NCBI RefSeq assembly: GCF_902713425.1
Contig: NC_081244.1
Span: 4,610,073 to 4,674,072, forward strand
Source: Acipenser ruthenus
Taxonomy: Eukaryota; Chordata; Actinopteri; Acipenseriformes; Acipenseridae
DNA length: 64,000 bases
Reading direction: 5' to 3'
Shown: in pieces, positions 32,848 to 45,192 of the stretch
How positions within the stretch are numbered: position 1 is the first letter of the stretch
Layout: the number at the start of each line of letters is the position of its first letter
Made by a program: the position numbers and the translations under genes
Notes under the pieces: generated by a model
What the model was told of the DNA's origin: nothing
What the model saw: only the letters and a program-made list of their open reading frames with translations
The model's database searches: none

Positions 32848-33258
32848 GGAGAAATCCTCGCACGGCAGAGGAGCTAATATTTTTTATTTTTATTTTTTTT
32901 TATGATTTTACAAACCTAAAGCTAGTTGTTAATTTGTAAACTGTATTACTTTTTATATATTAATTTATCGAAGGAGATTAAAACATTTTTTTTTTAAAAA
33001 GATTAGGAAAATGCGTTACACCACTAACACGGATTCTAGGTAAATTAGTTTCTAAACAGTAAAGATTTGAATGTGCTGTTACAAAAAAAAGAGAAGCGCA
33101 CAACGTAATATATCCAAAAGGACAACGATTAATTATATATTTTAATTACATTTATATATATATATGTGTGTGTGTCTGTGTGTGTGTGCTAATACAAAAA
33201 GTGGGCGGATATTTAATATTACTGTATTAAGGAGATCTTATATAATATTTAAATAAAC

Positions 33259-33265
33259 AAAAAAA
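33259..33265 (-). terminator. Pol III terminator of tRNA-Glu copy 2
   Basis: Seven T on the minus strand, seven bases past the tRNA. Confidence 0.75.
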
Positions 33266-33271
33266 TTGTGA

Positions 33272-33343
33272 TTCCCATACCGGGAGTCGAACCCGGGCCG
33301 CCTGGGTGAAAACCAGGAATCCTAACCGCTAGACCATATGGGA
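33272..33343 (-). tRNA. tRNA-Glu (TTC anticodon), second copy
   Basis: Identical over 72 bases to the copy at 32419-32490 but with unrelated flanks. T7 terminator on minus at 33259-33265. Confidence 0.96.
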
Positions 33344-33949
33344 AGCTACAAGCATTGACAGAAAATATCCTCTAACTTGCTAGTAGTGACGCCTGGTGGC
33401 GAAATCCAGCATAGCAAGACATCGCACAGCCAGCCAGCAGGGTTCATTGCACGGTCACGGCAATTTTCATTGAATCAGTAACTCAAATCAAGCTAACTCA
33501 AATGATAAAGCACTTCCTAGAATTGTATTCAGTAGAAAGGTGTTTGAAATAAAACACCAAAATATTTTCATCAGATGAAACATTTACAATTATTGCACCT
33601 ACAAATAAATAAACAAATTAATACCTATATCTGTACATTTTAACATTAATGTAGTATTTTGTTACACGTGACGACTCCTGTAGTAAAACTCTGATTCTAA
33701 TATTAATTGGGAGCTAGATGTATTTAATTGCATATAACAATAGCTTTCCTGTATATGGAAACAACGAAATGCAATACATTTCTATATAATGTATCTTATA
33801 TGCAAGGGACCATAGAAATGCATTATTTATAGAGCAAGTAGTTATTTGTACTGCTATTACCCTTGCTCTTTCGTTATAGTTGTCTGACACTTTAATATAT
33901 AAGAACTTTGTCAAGTTGGGTCTTAAAGGATCCCAGTGATTCAGCATCA
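33344..33949. other. intergenic, no gene seen
   Basis: AT-rich DNA that grades at about 33890 into degraded LINE 3' sequence leading into the 65-bp array. Confidence 0.5.
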
Positions 33950-34657
33950 GCAACATGACTAGGTAACCCATTCCATCCCCTCACCACTCTCTGTGTGAAG
34001 AAGTGTCTCCTTCAACAACATGACTAGGTAACCCATTCCATCCCCTCACCACTCTCTGTGTGAAGAAGTGTCTCCTTCAGCAACATGACTAGGTAACCCA
34101 TTCCATCCCCTCACCACTCTCTGTGTGAAGAAGAGTCTCCTTCAACAACATGACTAGGTAACCCATTCCATCCCCTCACCACTCTCTGTGTGAAGAAGAG
34201 TCTCCTTCAACAACATGACTAGGTAGCCCATTCCATCCTCTCACCACTCTCTGTGTGAAGAGTCTCCTTCAACAACATGACTAAGTAACCCATTCCATCC
34301 CCTCACCACTCTCTGTGTGAAGAAGAGTCTCCCTCAACAACATGACTAGGTAACCCATTCCATCCCCTCACCACTCTCTGTGTGAAGAGTCTCCTTCAAC
34401 AACATGACTAGGTAACCCATTCCATCCTCTCACCACTCTCTGTGTGAAGAAGTGTCTCCTTCAACAACATGACTAGGTAACCCATTCCATCCCCTCACCA
34501 CTCTCTGTGTGAAGAAGTGTCTCCTTCAACAACATGACTAGGTAATCCATTCCATCCCCTCACCACTCTCTGTGTGAAGAAGTGTCTCCTTCAACAACAT
34601 GACTAGGTAACCCATTCCATCCCCTCCCCACTCTCTGTGTGAAGAAGTGTCTCCTTC
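33950..34657. repeat. 65-bp satellite array 1
   Basis: About 11 copies of a unit containing ACATGACTAGGTAACCCATT and CTCACCACTCTCTGTGTGAAG. On the minus strand the unit encodes RHFFTQRVVRGWNGLPSHVV, the LINE ORF C-terminus. Flanked on the right by more of the same LINE. Confidence 0.95.
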
Positions 34658-34800
34658 CCCGTCTTAAGTCTATCCACTTAATTTCCAGCTCTGTCCTCTG
34701 GTCCTGGTTCTGTGCAGCGCTAAAGTAATGATATGGGATAACTATGTCAACTCCTTTTAAGATTTTAGATGCTGCACAGATCAGGCAGTGCAGATGTAAG
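34658..34800 (-). mobile_element. LINE 3' coding fragment adjoining array 1
   Basis: Minus-strand frame reads SKILKGVDIVIPYHYF and then RTELEIKW before entering RRHFFTQRV, in the same order as in the LINE at 30660-31203. Confidence 0.7.
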
Positions 34801-35584
34801 AGCCCGTACCTGTTTGTTTCAGTGCCTTGGTATCTGATCTTGGGAGCTCTCAGCAAGGTCAGAACTTGGATGAGAATCCTCTGTATAAAAGAGGGGGCTG
34901 CAGATTGTGGTGTTGGGAGTAAGTACATGTCATTCTGCTTTTTATAATATATTGTAGAGTGTCCCTTACTTCCTGTCATGCAGTTCAGGCCACTGAATCG
35001 AAGATGAGCCGCTCAAACTGTGCAGATGTATTTCTCTTAAAATAAGACATACCCTGCACACGATGCATTTACAAATCACACAAACTCGTTCTCGCAAACT
35101 TACCATCAAACATTTAAAAAGTGCTGCTATTTTTAAAAAAACTTTAGTAGTGTGTTGTATATTCTATACGCTGTAGAAAATACATCACCTATGGATGTCA
35201 GTGCACAGTGCAAACCGAATCTACTTCCGCACCTCACTTCCCCACAATCAGCTTTGAGGAGTCTTTTCAGAAGCTGGACTAGTTAGTAAGCTAAAACTAT
35301 AGAGAATCATACAGAAGACACAATAGGATATTAAACAGGAAAAGATGCAATAGGACAATGATCCTTATAAGAGTCTAAAACAGTTTAATGAACAGCAAAC
35401 CTTAATTTATCAAAACATTCTTTGTGAATTGGGTACGATATTCCAATGTTACAGCTGAAGGGCAAATCATTTTAAATTAATTTCACTTGTAACAGTATCT
35501 TAGTTCAATCCCAGGACTGAATGAACTGACTACATCAGGTTCGCTGTATAAGTGGATCGAAAGAGCTGTTCGCAAGATCAAAGT
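34800..35584. other. intergenic downstream of the PYD-DED-DD gene
   Basis: No exon or known repeat recognised. Confidence 0.4.
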
Positions 35585-38500
35585 TCACAGCAAGTCAGCC
35601 AAGTCCTCGCGTCCCATAGCGATCATGTGATCAAACAGACCTCCCATGGTGGCTTCCCCGATTTTAATCTGAAAAAAATAATAAAAAGTCTCAGCTTGTG
35701 TGTATTTCAACACCATTTCTGATGGTTTGACATGGGTACAGCATTCGGATAGGGTCAGGTTGGAGTTTTATACAATTGTTTCTTATCTTGAAATTATAAA
35801 GATAGTTATTATGAAAGTGGAGGTCTATGTTACTGCACTGGAATGGTAGACAGGCCCTTTGAAAGTGCAGGTTGCTGTCAGTTTCATTTAATGTCTATAG
35901 GCTGAGCTGTACAGAGGTTTAAAAAGCCTGTATGATGTTGGGTTCATCACAGGATGCACCATTCTGTACTGAATTGGTATAAGACATGCCAGCATTCCTA
36001 TTAGAGGAAGCTGTTGTAGAATTCTCAACGAACGGGTTTCCATGCATTTCCCCTCACGTCAAGACGTATGACTGTGGCAGGAACAAACAAACAGCACGAG
36101 GGCTAAAATAAACAAAACAACAAGGAATATATAGAACACAGATGTACACAGGAAAGGCTGAGCCACGCCTTCACTGGCCTATCTCCTTCCACACCCAAGA
36201 AAGGCTGTTCTCTCCATTATATAGCTGGAGCCTAATTAACCATCCATCATTTAAGGCTGCAGCCACATTCCCATATTCTAGCAGGGAAGATTTTAACCCC
36301 TTCCCAGCCAACACACACACAAACACACACTATTTACATTTAGAGATTTCGTCCTGCCACAATGGCCTTCGTAAATGTTGTCAATCGCTTCCTTTGCCTT
36401 TTCTCTATGTGGGAGGTGGTTTTGTCAGTGTACTGCCGTTCATGTTCAGCCTGACTCCCACACCCACCTGACAGTGTTGAGTATTACCTTCCAGGAGTCC
36501 AGCACCTTTTCTGCTGGGTTGCTGTAGTTTTGTCTCCAGAGGTCTCTGTAGGTGGCTGGGATGCCAAGCTTGTCTGCCAGCCAGCGCCAGTCATGTCCTG
36601 GGCAAAGACACAAGGGCAGGGTCAAAGGGGAAGCCAAAGGTCAAGGCATGCAATGTGGGGCACATGCTGTAGATGTGTGCAGTTCCTTATCTGTACACAC
36701 AAAATACAGGGCTAGAATATATAGCAGACCCTGATATTGATGCGATCCAGCCCTCTGAAATGTCTTTATAATATACAGCACTAGACCCTGATATTGATGC
36801 GATCCAGCCCTCTGAAATGTTTTTATAATATACAGCACTAGACCCTGATATTGATGCGATCCAGCCCTCTGAAATGTCTTTATAATATATAGCACTAGAC
36901 CCTGATATTGATGCGATCCAGCCCTCTGAAATGTCTTTATAATATATAGCACTAGACCCTGATATTGATGCGATCCAGCCCTCTGAAATGTCTTTATAAT
37001 ATATAGCACTAGACCCTGATATTGATGTGATCCAGCCCTCTGAAATGTCTTTATAATATACAGCACTAGACCCTGATATTGATGCGATCCAGCCCTCTGA
37101 AATGTCTTTATAATATATAGCACTAGACCCTGATATTGATGCGATCCAGCCCTCTGAAATGTCTTTATAATATATAGCACTAGACCCTGATATTGATGCG
37201 ATCCAGCCCTCTGAAATGTCTTTATAATATATAGCACTAGACCCTGATATTGATGCGATCCAGCCCTCTGAAATGTCTTTATAATATATAGCACTAGACC
37301 CTGATATTGATGTGATCCAGCCCTCTGAAATGTCTTTATAATATACAGCACTAGACCCTGATATTGATGCGATCCAGCCCTCTGAAATGTCTTTATAATA
37401 TATAGCACTAGACCCTGATATTGATGCGATCCAGCCCTCTGAAATGTCTTTATAATATATAGCACTAGACCCTGATATTGATGCGATCCAGCCCTCTGAA
37501 ATGTCTTTATAATATATAGCACTAGACCCTGATATTGATGCGATCCAGCCCTCTGAAATGTCTTTATAATATACAGCACTAGACCCTGATATTGATGCGA
37601 TCCAGCCCTCTGAAATGTCTTTATAATATATAGCACTAGACTCTGATATTGATGCGATCCAGCCCTCTGAAATGTCTTTATAATATATAGCACTAGACCC
37701 TGATATTGATGCGATCCAGCCCTCTGAAATGTCTTTATAATATACAGCACTAGACCCTGATATTGATGAGATCCAGCCCTCTGAAATGTCTTTATAATAT
37801 ACAGATCTAGACCCTGATATTGATGCGATCCAGCCCTCTGAAATGTCTTTATAATATATAGCACTAGACCCTGATATTGATGCGATCCAGCCCTCTGAAA
37901 TGTCTTTATAATATATAGCACTAGACCCTGATATTGATGCGATCCAGCCCTCTGAAATGTCTTTATAATATATAGCACTAGAACCTGATATTAATGTGAT
38001 CCAGCCCTCTGAAATGTCTTTATAATATATAGCACTAGACCCTGATATTGATGCGATCCAGCCCTCTGAAATGTCTTTATAATATACAGCACTAGACCCT
38101 GATATTGATGAGATCCAGCCCTCTGAAATGTCTTTATAATATACAGATCTAGACCCTGATATTGATGCGATCCAGCCCTCTGAAATGTCTTTATAATATA
38201 CAGATCTAGACCCTGATATTGATGCGATCCAGCCCTCTGAAATGTCTTTATAATATACAGCACTAGACCCTGATATTGATGCGATCCAGCCCTCTGAAAT
38301 GTCTTTATAATATACAGCACAAGACCCTGATATTGATGTGATCCAGCCCTCTGAAATGTCTTTATAATATACAGCACTAGACCCTGATATTGATGCGATC
38401 CAGCCCTCTGAAATGTCTTTATAATATACAGCACTAGACCCTGATATTGATGCGATCCAGCCCTCTGAAATGTCTTTATAATATACAGCACAAGACCCTG

Positions 38501-41103
38501 ATATTGATGTGATCCAGCCAAAGCACCTCCATGACACATATCCACTTGCTACCAGCCTGTACTTACCGTCCTCTCGCTCCACACTGAGAGCCACAGTTAA
38601 CGGGTGCCAGACTGAGAATTTCAAGTCCGTGATTTTCACCTCTTCTTTTTCCTTAGGACCTTCAAGCATAATAAATTAGATCTATCAATATCATAGTCCA
38701 CAGTTCACAGTACATTTGAAAAAGCATGAGATACAGAATAGCAACCACAAATGATTAAGAGCAAGACTAGGGGTGTGGATTGTAGTGCCCATGTTTCCCC
38801 ACTCAGACCCCTTACTGACTAAACACCCGGGTATCTCTGAATAGACTATCGTCTCTTTAAAAATAAGCTAAATATTTTAATGAGCAAGACGTCTCACAAG
38901 TAGAACAGTCCCCCGAAATGTTCTCCCTCCAAAACCATACATCTTCTCAACTAAGCGCTGCCCTTGAATAAAAGGATCACCTGTTTTAAGCAATTTGAAA
39001 TAAACGCTGCAACGTCCATTTGAAAATGAACAAATTACCGAGTTTTGGGAGCAGTGCCTTCTGGGAATGCATGACGTCAACCACATCCTGTCGGCTCACT
39101 CTTTTCAGAGCTTCACAGAGCCGACGAAGGTTAGAACAGCGCCCCCTGGAGTCCAGGAACTGACGCACACTCACACTGCGACTCTGTCAACAACCAGTGG
39201 AAAGAAAATTCAATGTTGAAGAGTAAAAAAAAAATTGCTTTCAGCAGTGTAGTGACCTACAGAGCAGGAAGTGGTTGGGTACCACAAAACATCAGTAACT
39301 TTAATCCATGCTGCAGTAATAGCATAGAACATTTACCTAATATTTCTTTTTATCATTTTTTTAATATATAAATTTAGAATGTCCAATTATTTTCCCCTCA
39401 TCACAGCATTCCCCCGCACTAGGGCAGCAGTGTGGAGTAGTGGTTAGGGCTCTGGACTCCTGACCGGAGGGTTGTGGTTTCAATCCCCAGTGGGGGACAC
39501 TGCTGTTGTACCCTTGAGCAAGGTACTTTACCTAGATTGCTCCAGTAAAAACCCAACTGTATACATGGGTAATTGTATGTAAAATAATGTGATATCTGTA
39601 TAATGTATGTGAAATAATGTATAATGTGAAATAATGTAAAAATGTGATATCTTGTAACAGTTGTAAGTCACCCTGGATAAGGGTGTCTGCTAAGAAATAA
39701 ATAAATAAATAAATAAACAGCTGCTCAGGAGAGCTGAAGGTTCAGCGAGCGTCCTCTGATCCCACGACTGAGCCAGCTTCCTCTTCCACACCCAGGAACT
39801 CGAGAGCGGATGTCAGCGAGCTACCGCCCCCTGGAGGACAAGCCCTGCAGGCGTCCGCTCTGAGCTCGCTGGGCGTCTGGCCAGCAGGGTTCGCTGCAGC
39901 ACGATGAGGAGAAACAGTCCCTGCCGGTTTTGCCTCCCTAACACATGGGTTAAATCCCTCTAACTTCAGAAATGCAGCTTTTAGGAGTTTCAGAATTAAC
40001 GTCTACGACTGAAAAAGGTAAATTGTTAGTAAGCCTGGTAAACAGTGATCTAAACAGACACGACAGAAGACAATTATACAAAACACACGACAGGATCTTA
40101 AACAGAAAAGAAATGCTAATGATATAAATACATGTCTTATAGTTGCTGTTTTGGTGTGACTTGCAACAGGAAGATGCAGCTTTTGTATAATTTATAGTTA
40201 CACAAAAGTATGTGCTACACATGGCAGGTATCACAGCCATTTAATTCCTATAGTGTCCTTCATAAACAAGCATCAGAGGGCTCTTTACAAAATAAAAAAC
40301 AGCTCTAAAATGCTCATTAGCAGAAGTTAGCAGAAGTTAACAAACGTACATTATAGAGAATTAACTCAAAAACAATAATAAAGTTTCACACAGAAATCAA
40401 ACGCGGTCGATTGTTTCGCATGCAAAGTTCTGCTGGCAAGCTTGTTACCCCGAATAACCTGAGCTTCAAAGCCAGTTGGATGAGAACTCATTTTTTGCGT
40501 CTCGCTCATGAACTGATACTGTAAGCAGCTGCACTTGGGAATTTGCGAATGAATGAATGAATGAATGAATGAATACGAGTGAGGAGATTCAAAATCGAAA
40601 TCATGCTTCACTGCAGCATTGTGAATCTATTGAGTGAATCAATGTCTCAGCGTTACATTGGGACAGAATGGGTTTCAGCCCAGCTGTGTCTAATATACCA
40701 CAGGCCTGTCTAATTGTGTCCATCCCATAGTAATTCTGCAGAGTCCTACGTTTTCTGGTGTCGCCTCTTCACACTCTCCCGTCTCCTTCTGTAGAGCCTG
40801 TATTTGATTTGTCGTGAAGTCTGGCAGCGTCTCAAATCTCTGAAGTGTGACGTGTGTCCACAAGGTAACATCTAAGAGCCAGGTACAAGATATATAGACT
40901 TGAACACAGAACGATCGTTTATGGTCTACAGCCTGTCAGGGCTTATGATTTACTGGGATTTAACTATGCATAATAACACTGTAATTCTGTGAAATACTAA
41001 GTAACTACGATCTACATACACCGTAATTAGAGACACTTAATGTAAAGTATTACCTAAAATTCTTACCCCAAGAAAGCCCTATAATAATAATAATAATAAT
41101 AAC

Positions 41104-41161
<58 letters not shown>

Positions 41162-41339
41162 TACCTTCTTGATCATCTATGATTAGTCTTTCAATTTCCA
41201 AGTTTGGTTCATCAGACTTTAAACAATCTGAAAAATAGAAATACAAAATGAATGAGACAATAAACTCTGAAGCTATCGGTCTATACTGCAGCAAATATAA
41301 AGGCCAAAATGAAGTCAACTGCCAGCTGAAAATACACCC

Positions 41340-41387
<48 letters not shown>

Positions 41388-42519
41388 GGCCATTCAGCCA
41401 ATCAATGCTTACATAGACCAAGTCATGTCTTATAGGATCTAGCTTGGTAACCCATTCCATCCCCTCACCACTCTCTGTGTGAAGAAGTGTCTCCTTCAAC
41501 AACATGACTAGGTAACCCATTCCATCCCCTCACCACTCTCTGTGTGAAGAAGTGTCTCCTTCAACAACATGACTAGGTAACCCATTCCATCCCCTCACCA
41601 CTCTCTGTGTGAAGAAGAGTCTCCTTCAGCAACATGACTAGGTAACCCATTCCATCCCCTCCCCACTCTCTGTGTGAAGAAGAGTCTCCTTCAACAACAT
41701 GACTAGGTAACCCATTCCATCCCCTCACCACTCTCTGTGTGAAGAAGTGTCTCCTTCAACAACATGACTAGGTAACCCATTCCATCCCCTCACCACTCTC
41801 TGTGTGAAGAAGAGTCTCCTTCAACAACATGACTAGGTAACCCATTCCATCCCCTCACCACTCTCTGTGTGAAGAAGTGTCTCCTTCAGCAACATGACTA
41901 GGTAACCCATTCCATCCCCTCACCACTCTCTGTGTGAAGAAGAGTCTCCTTCCCTCTGTCCTAAGTCTATCTCCACTTCATTTCCAACTGTGTCCTCTGG
42001 TCCTGGTTTCTGTGTATGGGTTGGGGTTATCTTTTTCAAATCTTTTTTTCAAAAGATTTTAAAGACTTCAATCAACTCATTCCTTGAAGCCCTGCTGAGA
42101 TTAGTCTGGTTGCTCTCCAATGGACTCTCTCCAGGGCCACACTGTCATTTTTGTATTGCAGGAGAAAGATCTGAACGCAATATTCACCCGTGCATTATAC
42201 AACCTCATCACAACCTCCTTTGATTTGTACTCATTTGTACACATTTGGCTGTATATTGAAATACTTTACCTGGATTCCATTCTCTGCTCATTTCCTGAGC
42301 CACATCCCGTACATTAATGGACTCCAAGATCTGTATAGCTTTCGGCACCGCTTCCTCCACGAACACCTGCATCATTTTATCTACTGTGTCACTCACGTCT
42401 GCGTCTTCCAATGCATTCCAAGGAATGCCCTTTTCCTCACGGAGTTTCACACGGAATCTCTTAAAATTCTCCTTTCCCAGGTTGTCCAGGTTTTTCCTCA
42501 GAAGATCTCCAGTATTCAT
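35585..42519 (-). CDS. pyrin domain / DED-like / death domain adaptor (PYD-DED-DD)
   Basis: Seven coding exons on minus: 42270-42519, 41165-41227, 40750-40871, 39039-39183, 38567-38659, 36488-36597, 35585-35668. Phases agree at every join (1,1,0,1,1,0) and give 288 aa without a stop. Residues 1-83 are a pyrin domain (LLRKNLDNL, ENFKRFRVKL, IPWNALEDADVSDTVDKMM, KAIQILESI). About 105-193 are DED-like, best seen in SVRQFLDSRG and LRRLCEALKRVSRQDVVDVM. About 200-288 are a death domain split over three exons (LTVALSVERED, HDWRWLADKLGI, PAEKVLDSWK, LFDHMIAMGREDLADLL). These folds build signalling complexes by homotypic binding: inflammasome (PYD), caspase-8/FADD (DED), receptor/RIP (DD). The middle exons are the least certain; the exon 3 donor (AAC|GTAGGA) is weak. 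Three folds in so short a protein is unusual. The DD is paralogous to that at 49605-51643. Confidence 0.72.
36073..36361. mobile_element. candidate solo LTR
   Basis: Bounded by TGTGGCAGGA and its complement TCCTGCCACA, so TG...CA with a 10-base terminal inverted repeat. The flanking 5-mers are ATGAC and ATGGC (4 of 5 match). TATA-like boxes inside. It lies in the last intron of the PYD-DED-DD gene. Family not known; looks like an old single LTR. Confidence 0.5.
36726..38519. repeat. 57-bp minisatellite (about 31 copies) in a death-domain intron
   Basis: Unit contains ACCCTGATATTGATGCGATC and CTGAAATGTCTTTATAATAT. Because 57 is 19 codons, several frames stay open for hundreds of codons. The same unit occupies the equivalent intron of the paralog (50759-51139). 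Copies are highly alike, so the array is recently homogenised. Confidence 0.97.
39421..39715 (+). mobile_element. tRNA-derived SINE (family 2)
   Basis: Complete copy with head, CORE-like middle, L2-like end and AAATAAATAAATAAATA tail, in intron 3 of the PYD-DED-DD gene. Confidence 0.85.
40545..40574. repeat. (AATG)n microsatellite
   Basis: About seven AATG units. Confidence 0.85.
41080..41160. repeat. (AAT)n microsatellite
   Basis: About 27 AAT units with one AAC, starting five bases from the splice donor of exon 2 of the PYD-DED-DD gene. Confidence 0.95.
41342..41385. repeat. (AAT)n microsatellite
   Basis: About 15 AAT units immediately before LINE 3' sequence and array 2. Confidence 0.95.
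41447..41953. repeat. 65-bp satellite array 2
   Basis: About eight copies, same unit and orientation as array 1, within intron 1 of the PYD-DED-DD gene. The right side continues into LINE sequence (TCTATCTCCACTTCATTTCC). Confidence 0.95.
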
Positions 42520-42579
42520 TGTTTGTTATCTGGAATGACAGAGCAAAGCAGCACCACTAATTATTCATACAGTTCCTCA

Positions 42580-42697
42580 GACTTAAGAACATAAAAATGA
42601 GAGGAGGCCATTCAGCCCATCAGTGCTCATCTGGTTCCCAGTTGATCTCAGAACTTTGTCAAGTTGGGTCTGAAAGGATCCCAGTTATTCAGCATCA
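42580..42697 (-). mobile_element. LINE 3' end leading into satellite array 3
   Basis: Complement of the LINE tail: AAGAACATAAAAATGAGAGGAGG and CATTCAGCCCATC, then the terminal coding part, then the array. Shows directly that the array grew out of a LINE copy. Confidence 0.8.
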
Positions 42698-43549
42698 GCA
42701 ACATGACTAGGTAACCCATTCCATCCCCTCACCACTCTCTGTGTGAAGAAGTGTCTCCTTCAACAACATGACTAGGTAACCCATTCCATCCCCTCACCAC
42801 TGTCTGTGTGAAGAAGTGTCTCCTTCAACAACATGACTAGGTAACTCATTCCATCCCCTCACCACTCTCTGTGTGAAGAAGAGTCTCCTTCAGCAACATG
42901 ACTAGGGAACCCATTCCATCCCCTCCCCACTCTCCGTGTGAAGAAGTGTCTCCTTCAGCAACATGACTAGGTAACCCATTCCATCCCCTCACCACTCTCT
43001 GTGTGAAGAAGTGTCTCCTTCAACAACATGACTAGGTAACCCATTCCATCCCCTCACCACTCTCTGTGTGAAGAAGTGTCTCCTTCAGCAACATGACTAG
43101 GTAACCCATTCCATCCCCTCACCACTCTCTGTGTGAAGAAGAGTCTCCTTCAGCAACATGACTAGGTAACCCATTCCATCCCCTCACCACTCTCTGTGTG
43201 AAGAAGAGTCTCCTTCAACAACATGACTAGGTAACCCATTCCATCCCCTCCCCACTCTCTGTGTGAAGAAGAGTCTCCTTCAACAACATGACTAGGTAAC
43301 CCATTCCATCCCCTCACCACTCTCTGTGTGAAGAAGAGTCTCCTTCAACAACATGACTAGGGAACCCATTCCATCCCCTCACCACTCTCTGTGTGAAGAA
43401 GTGTCTCCTTCAGCAACATGACTAGGTAACCCATTCCATCCCCTCACCACTCTCTGTGTGAAGAAGTGTCTCCTTCAACAACATGACTAGGTAACCCATT
43501 CCATCCCCTCACCACTCTCTGTGTGAAGAAGTTTCTCCTTCAACAACAT
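42698..43549. repeat. 65-bp satellite array 3
   Basis: About 13 copies, same unit and orientation as the other arrays. Confidence 0.95.
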
Positions 43550-44138
43550 CCCCTCATCCCTGCACTTAAAGTATTGGCTTGGTTAACAGTCAACTCCTTT
43601 TAAGATTTGAACGACCTAAATGAAGTCACCCTAACTCAGTTATAACTTGTATTTAATTAAAAATAATGAATAAACAAACAAACAAATAAATAATGGTGCG
43701 TTTATAGCATTTAAACTTTTAAAGTTTAGTTTTTCGATTATAATCTGGTCTTTTCGTGCAAACGCAGTGCTGAGGGGAGCTTGGATAATGCAGACTTAAC
43801 CAGTGTGTTATTGATAAAGTTCGATATTCATCCACAAAGCTGTTCTTTAACCCCAGTCTAAACACGTAGGCCTATAGGCTAGTCATACGAGCTGTGTTCC
43901 GGCAAAACATAATTCAGTGACGTATACTTTTTTTTTTTTTTTGTAAATGCAGTTATTGTTTCATAAATACATTCTAAGTGACAAAAAGCATACAGTGGAG
44001 AAGTGTGTAGGGTTATTACGAACAGAAAATGAAAGTGAAATTATCCTCAGACAAAGTACGAGAATTTCTCAATTCAAAAGTCGGGCAATAAAGATTGCAA
44101 ATTAACACGTAGGCTTTTAACTGTGCAGGTTTCATTTT

Positions 44139-44142
<4 letters not shown>
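43550..44142. other. possible distal promoter region of the PYD-DED-DD gene
   Basis: No coding exon. Contains a triple IRF-type GAAA element (44025-44040). The 5' untranslated exon of the PYD-DED-DD gene could lie here, but I cannot place it. Confidence 0.35.
44025..44040. promoter_or_regulatory. IRF/ISRE element, three GAAA half-sites
   Basis: GAAAATGAAAGTGAAA is an exact (GAAANN)n series with two-base spacing, the form bound by IRF factors. It lies about 1.5 kb upstream of the PYD-DED-DD ATG, the nearest minus-strand coding start. Confidence 0.5.

Positions 44143-44200
<58 letters not shown>
44143..44200. repeat. (AT)n microsatellite
   Basis: About 28 AT units. Confidence 0.95.
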
Positions 44201-44201
<1 letters not shown>

Positions 44202-45170
44202 CTTAATGGCCTACGTGTATTTATATATATGTGTGTGTGTGTGTGTCTGTTGTGCATTTTTTAACTGTGTAGGTTTCGTTTTATACCGGTAGCAAAATAA
44301 GGAAATGCAGAAACGTTATTTTATACAGTGAGATTCGCCGTTTGCTGGTTAAAGAAACAATTGTGTCTAAGTTAAATAGGGCTGCATTAAAATACTGCAT
44401 TATAATTAATTCATTGCTTAATTAAATATGTTAAATAATAGAAAACAATGGGTAGTCTTTAAACTTCTTAAATATAACCAAACAGCTGTTATTTCTCTGT
44501 TGTGAAATATTTATTAATCTTTAAAAAAAAAAAAAAGTACGACATTTTCCAATTAACATGTAACTTCGATGGCGTTTTTGGCGCTTTTTAAAAATTGCAT
44601 TTGTTTTTTAAAAACATCATAATGAATTAAGTATAACAGTTGAAGTTGGTTTTACAAATAAAGTATTTCAATAATTAAATAAAAGAACTAACCATGTATT
44701 TTCACAGCGTCTCTTTTCTTTGTATCTTGTGTTTTCCGGTTACAGCCGAGTGACAAACTAATTCCTGAATGCAACTTAAGTGTCTCAACCACAAACTTCC
44801 AACCGCAGCACCTATACGCGTTTGCCGGTAGTCAGTCCTAGCAATAAAACATGATGTATTATAGGCAATAAAAAAATATATTGCACCACATTACACGCAA
44901 CAATATACAACACACAAACATATAGAAGTGTGTGTATTTCAAAAAGCGTTTTTTTTTAAAAAAAATGGCGTATTTTAAAAAGATAAGAGTTATTAAAGAA
45001 TGGAGTAAAGGCTTTGTCCCACAGTGCATGGAGACAGGTGACTTTTCTGAATTTCAGGAGCTTGTATACACGATTTCTTTGACCCGTCTATCTAACGTTC
45101 TTTTTGCTGGATAGTTTTAAGTGATTTTATAACGTTGTGGATTCCCCGGACAAGCTTAAAGACATCAATG
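44201..45170. other. intergenic, no gene seen
   Basis: AT-rich sequence with a TG run near 44230-44246 and no recognised gene or repeat. Confidence 0.4.
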
Positions 45171-45192
45171 TATTATTATTATTATTATTATT

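Noticed and set aside
36641-38669. Open frames of 445, 184 and 660 codons
   Set aside because: They are produced by a 57-bp tandem repeat, a multiple of three, in an intron with several frames open at once; no non-repeat coding signal apart from the death-domain exon.
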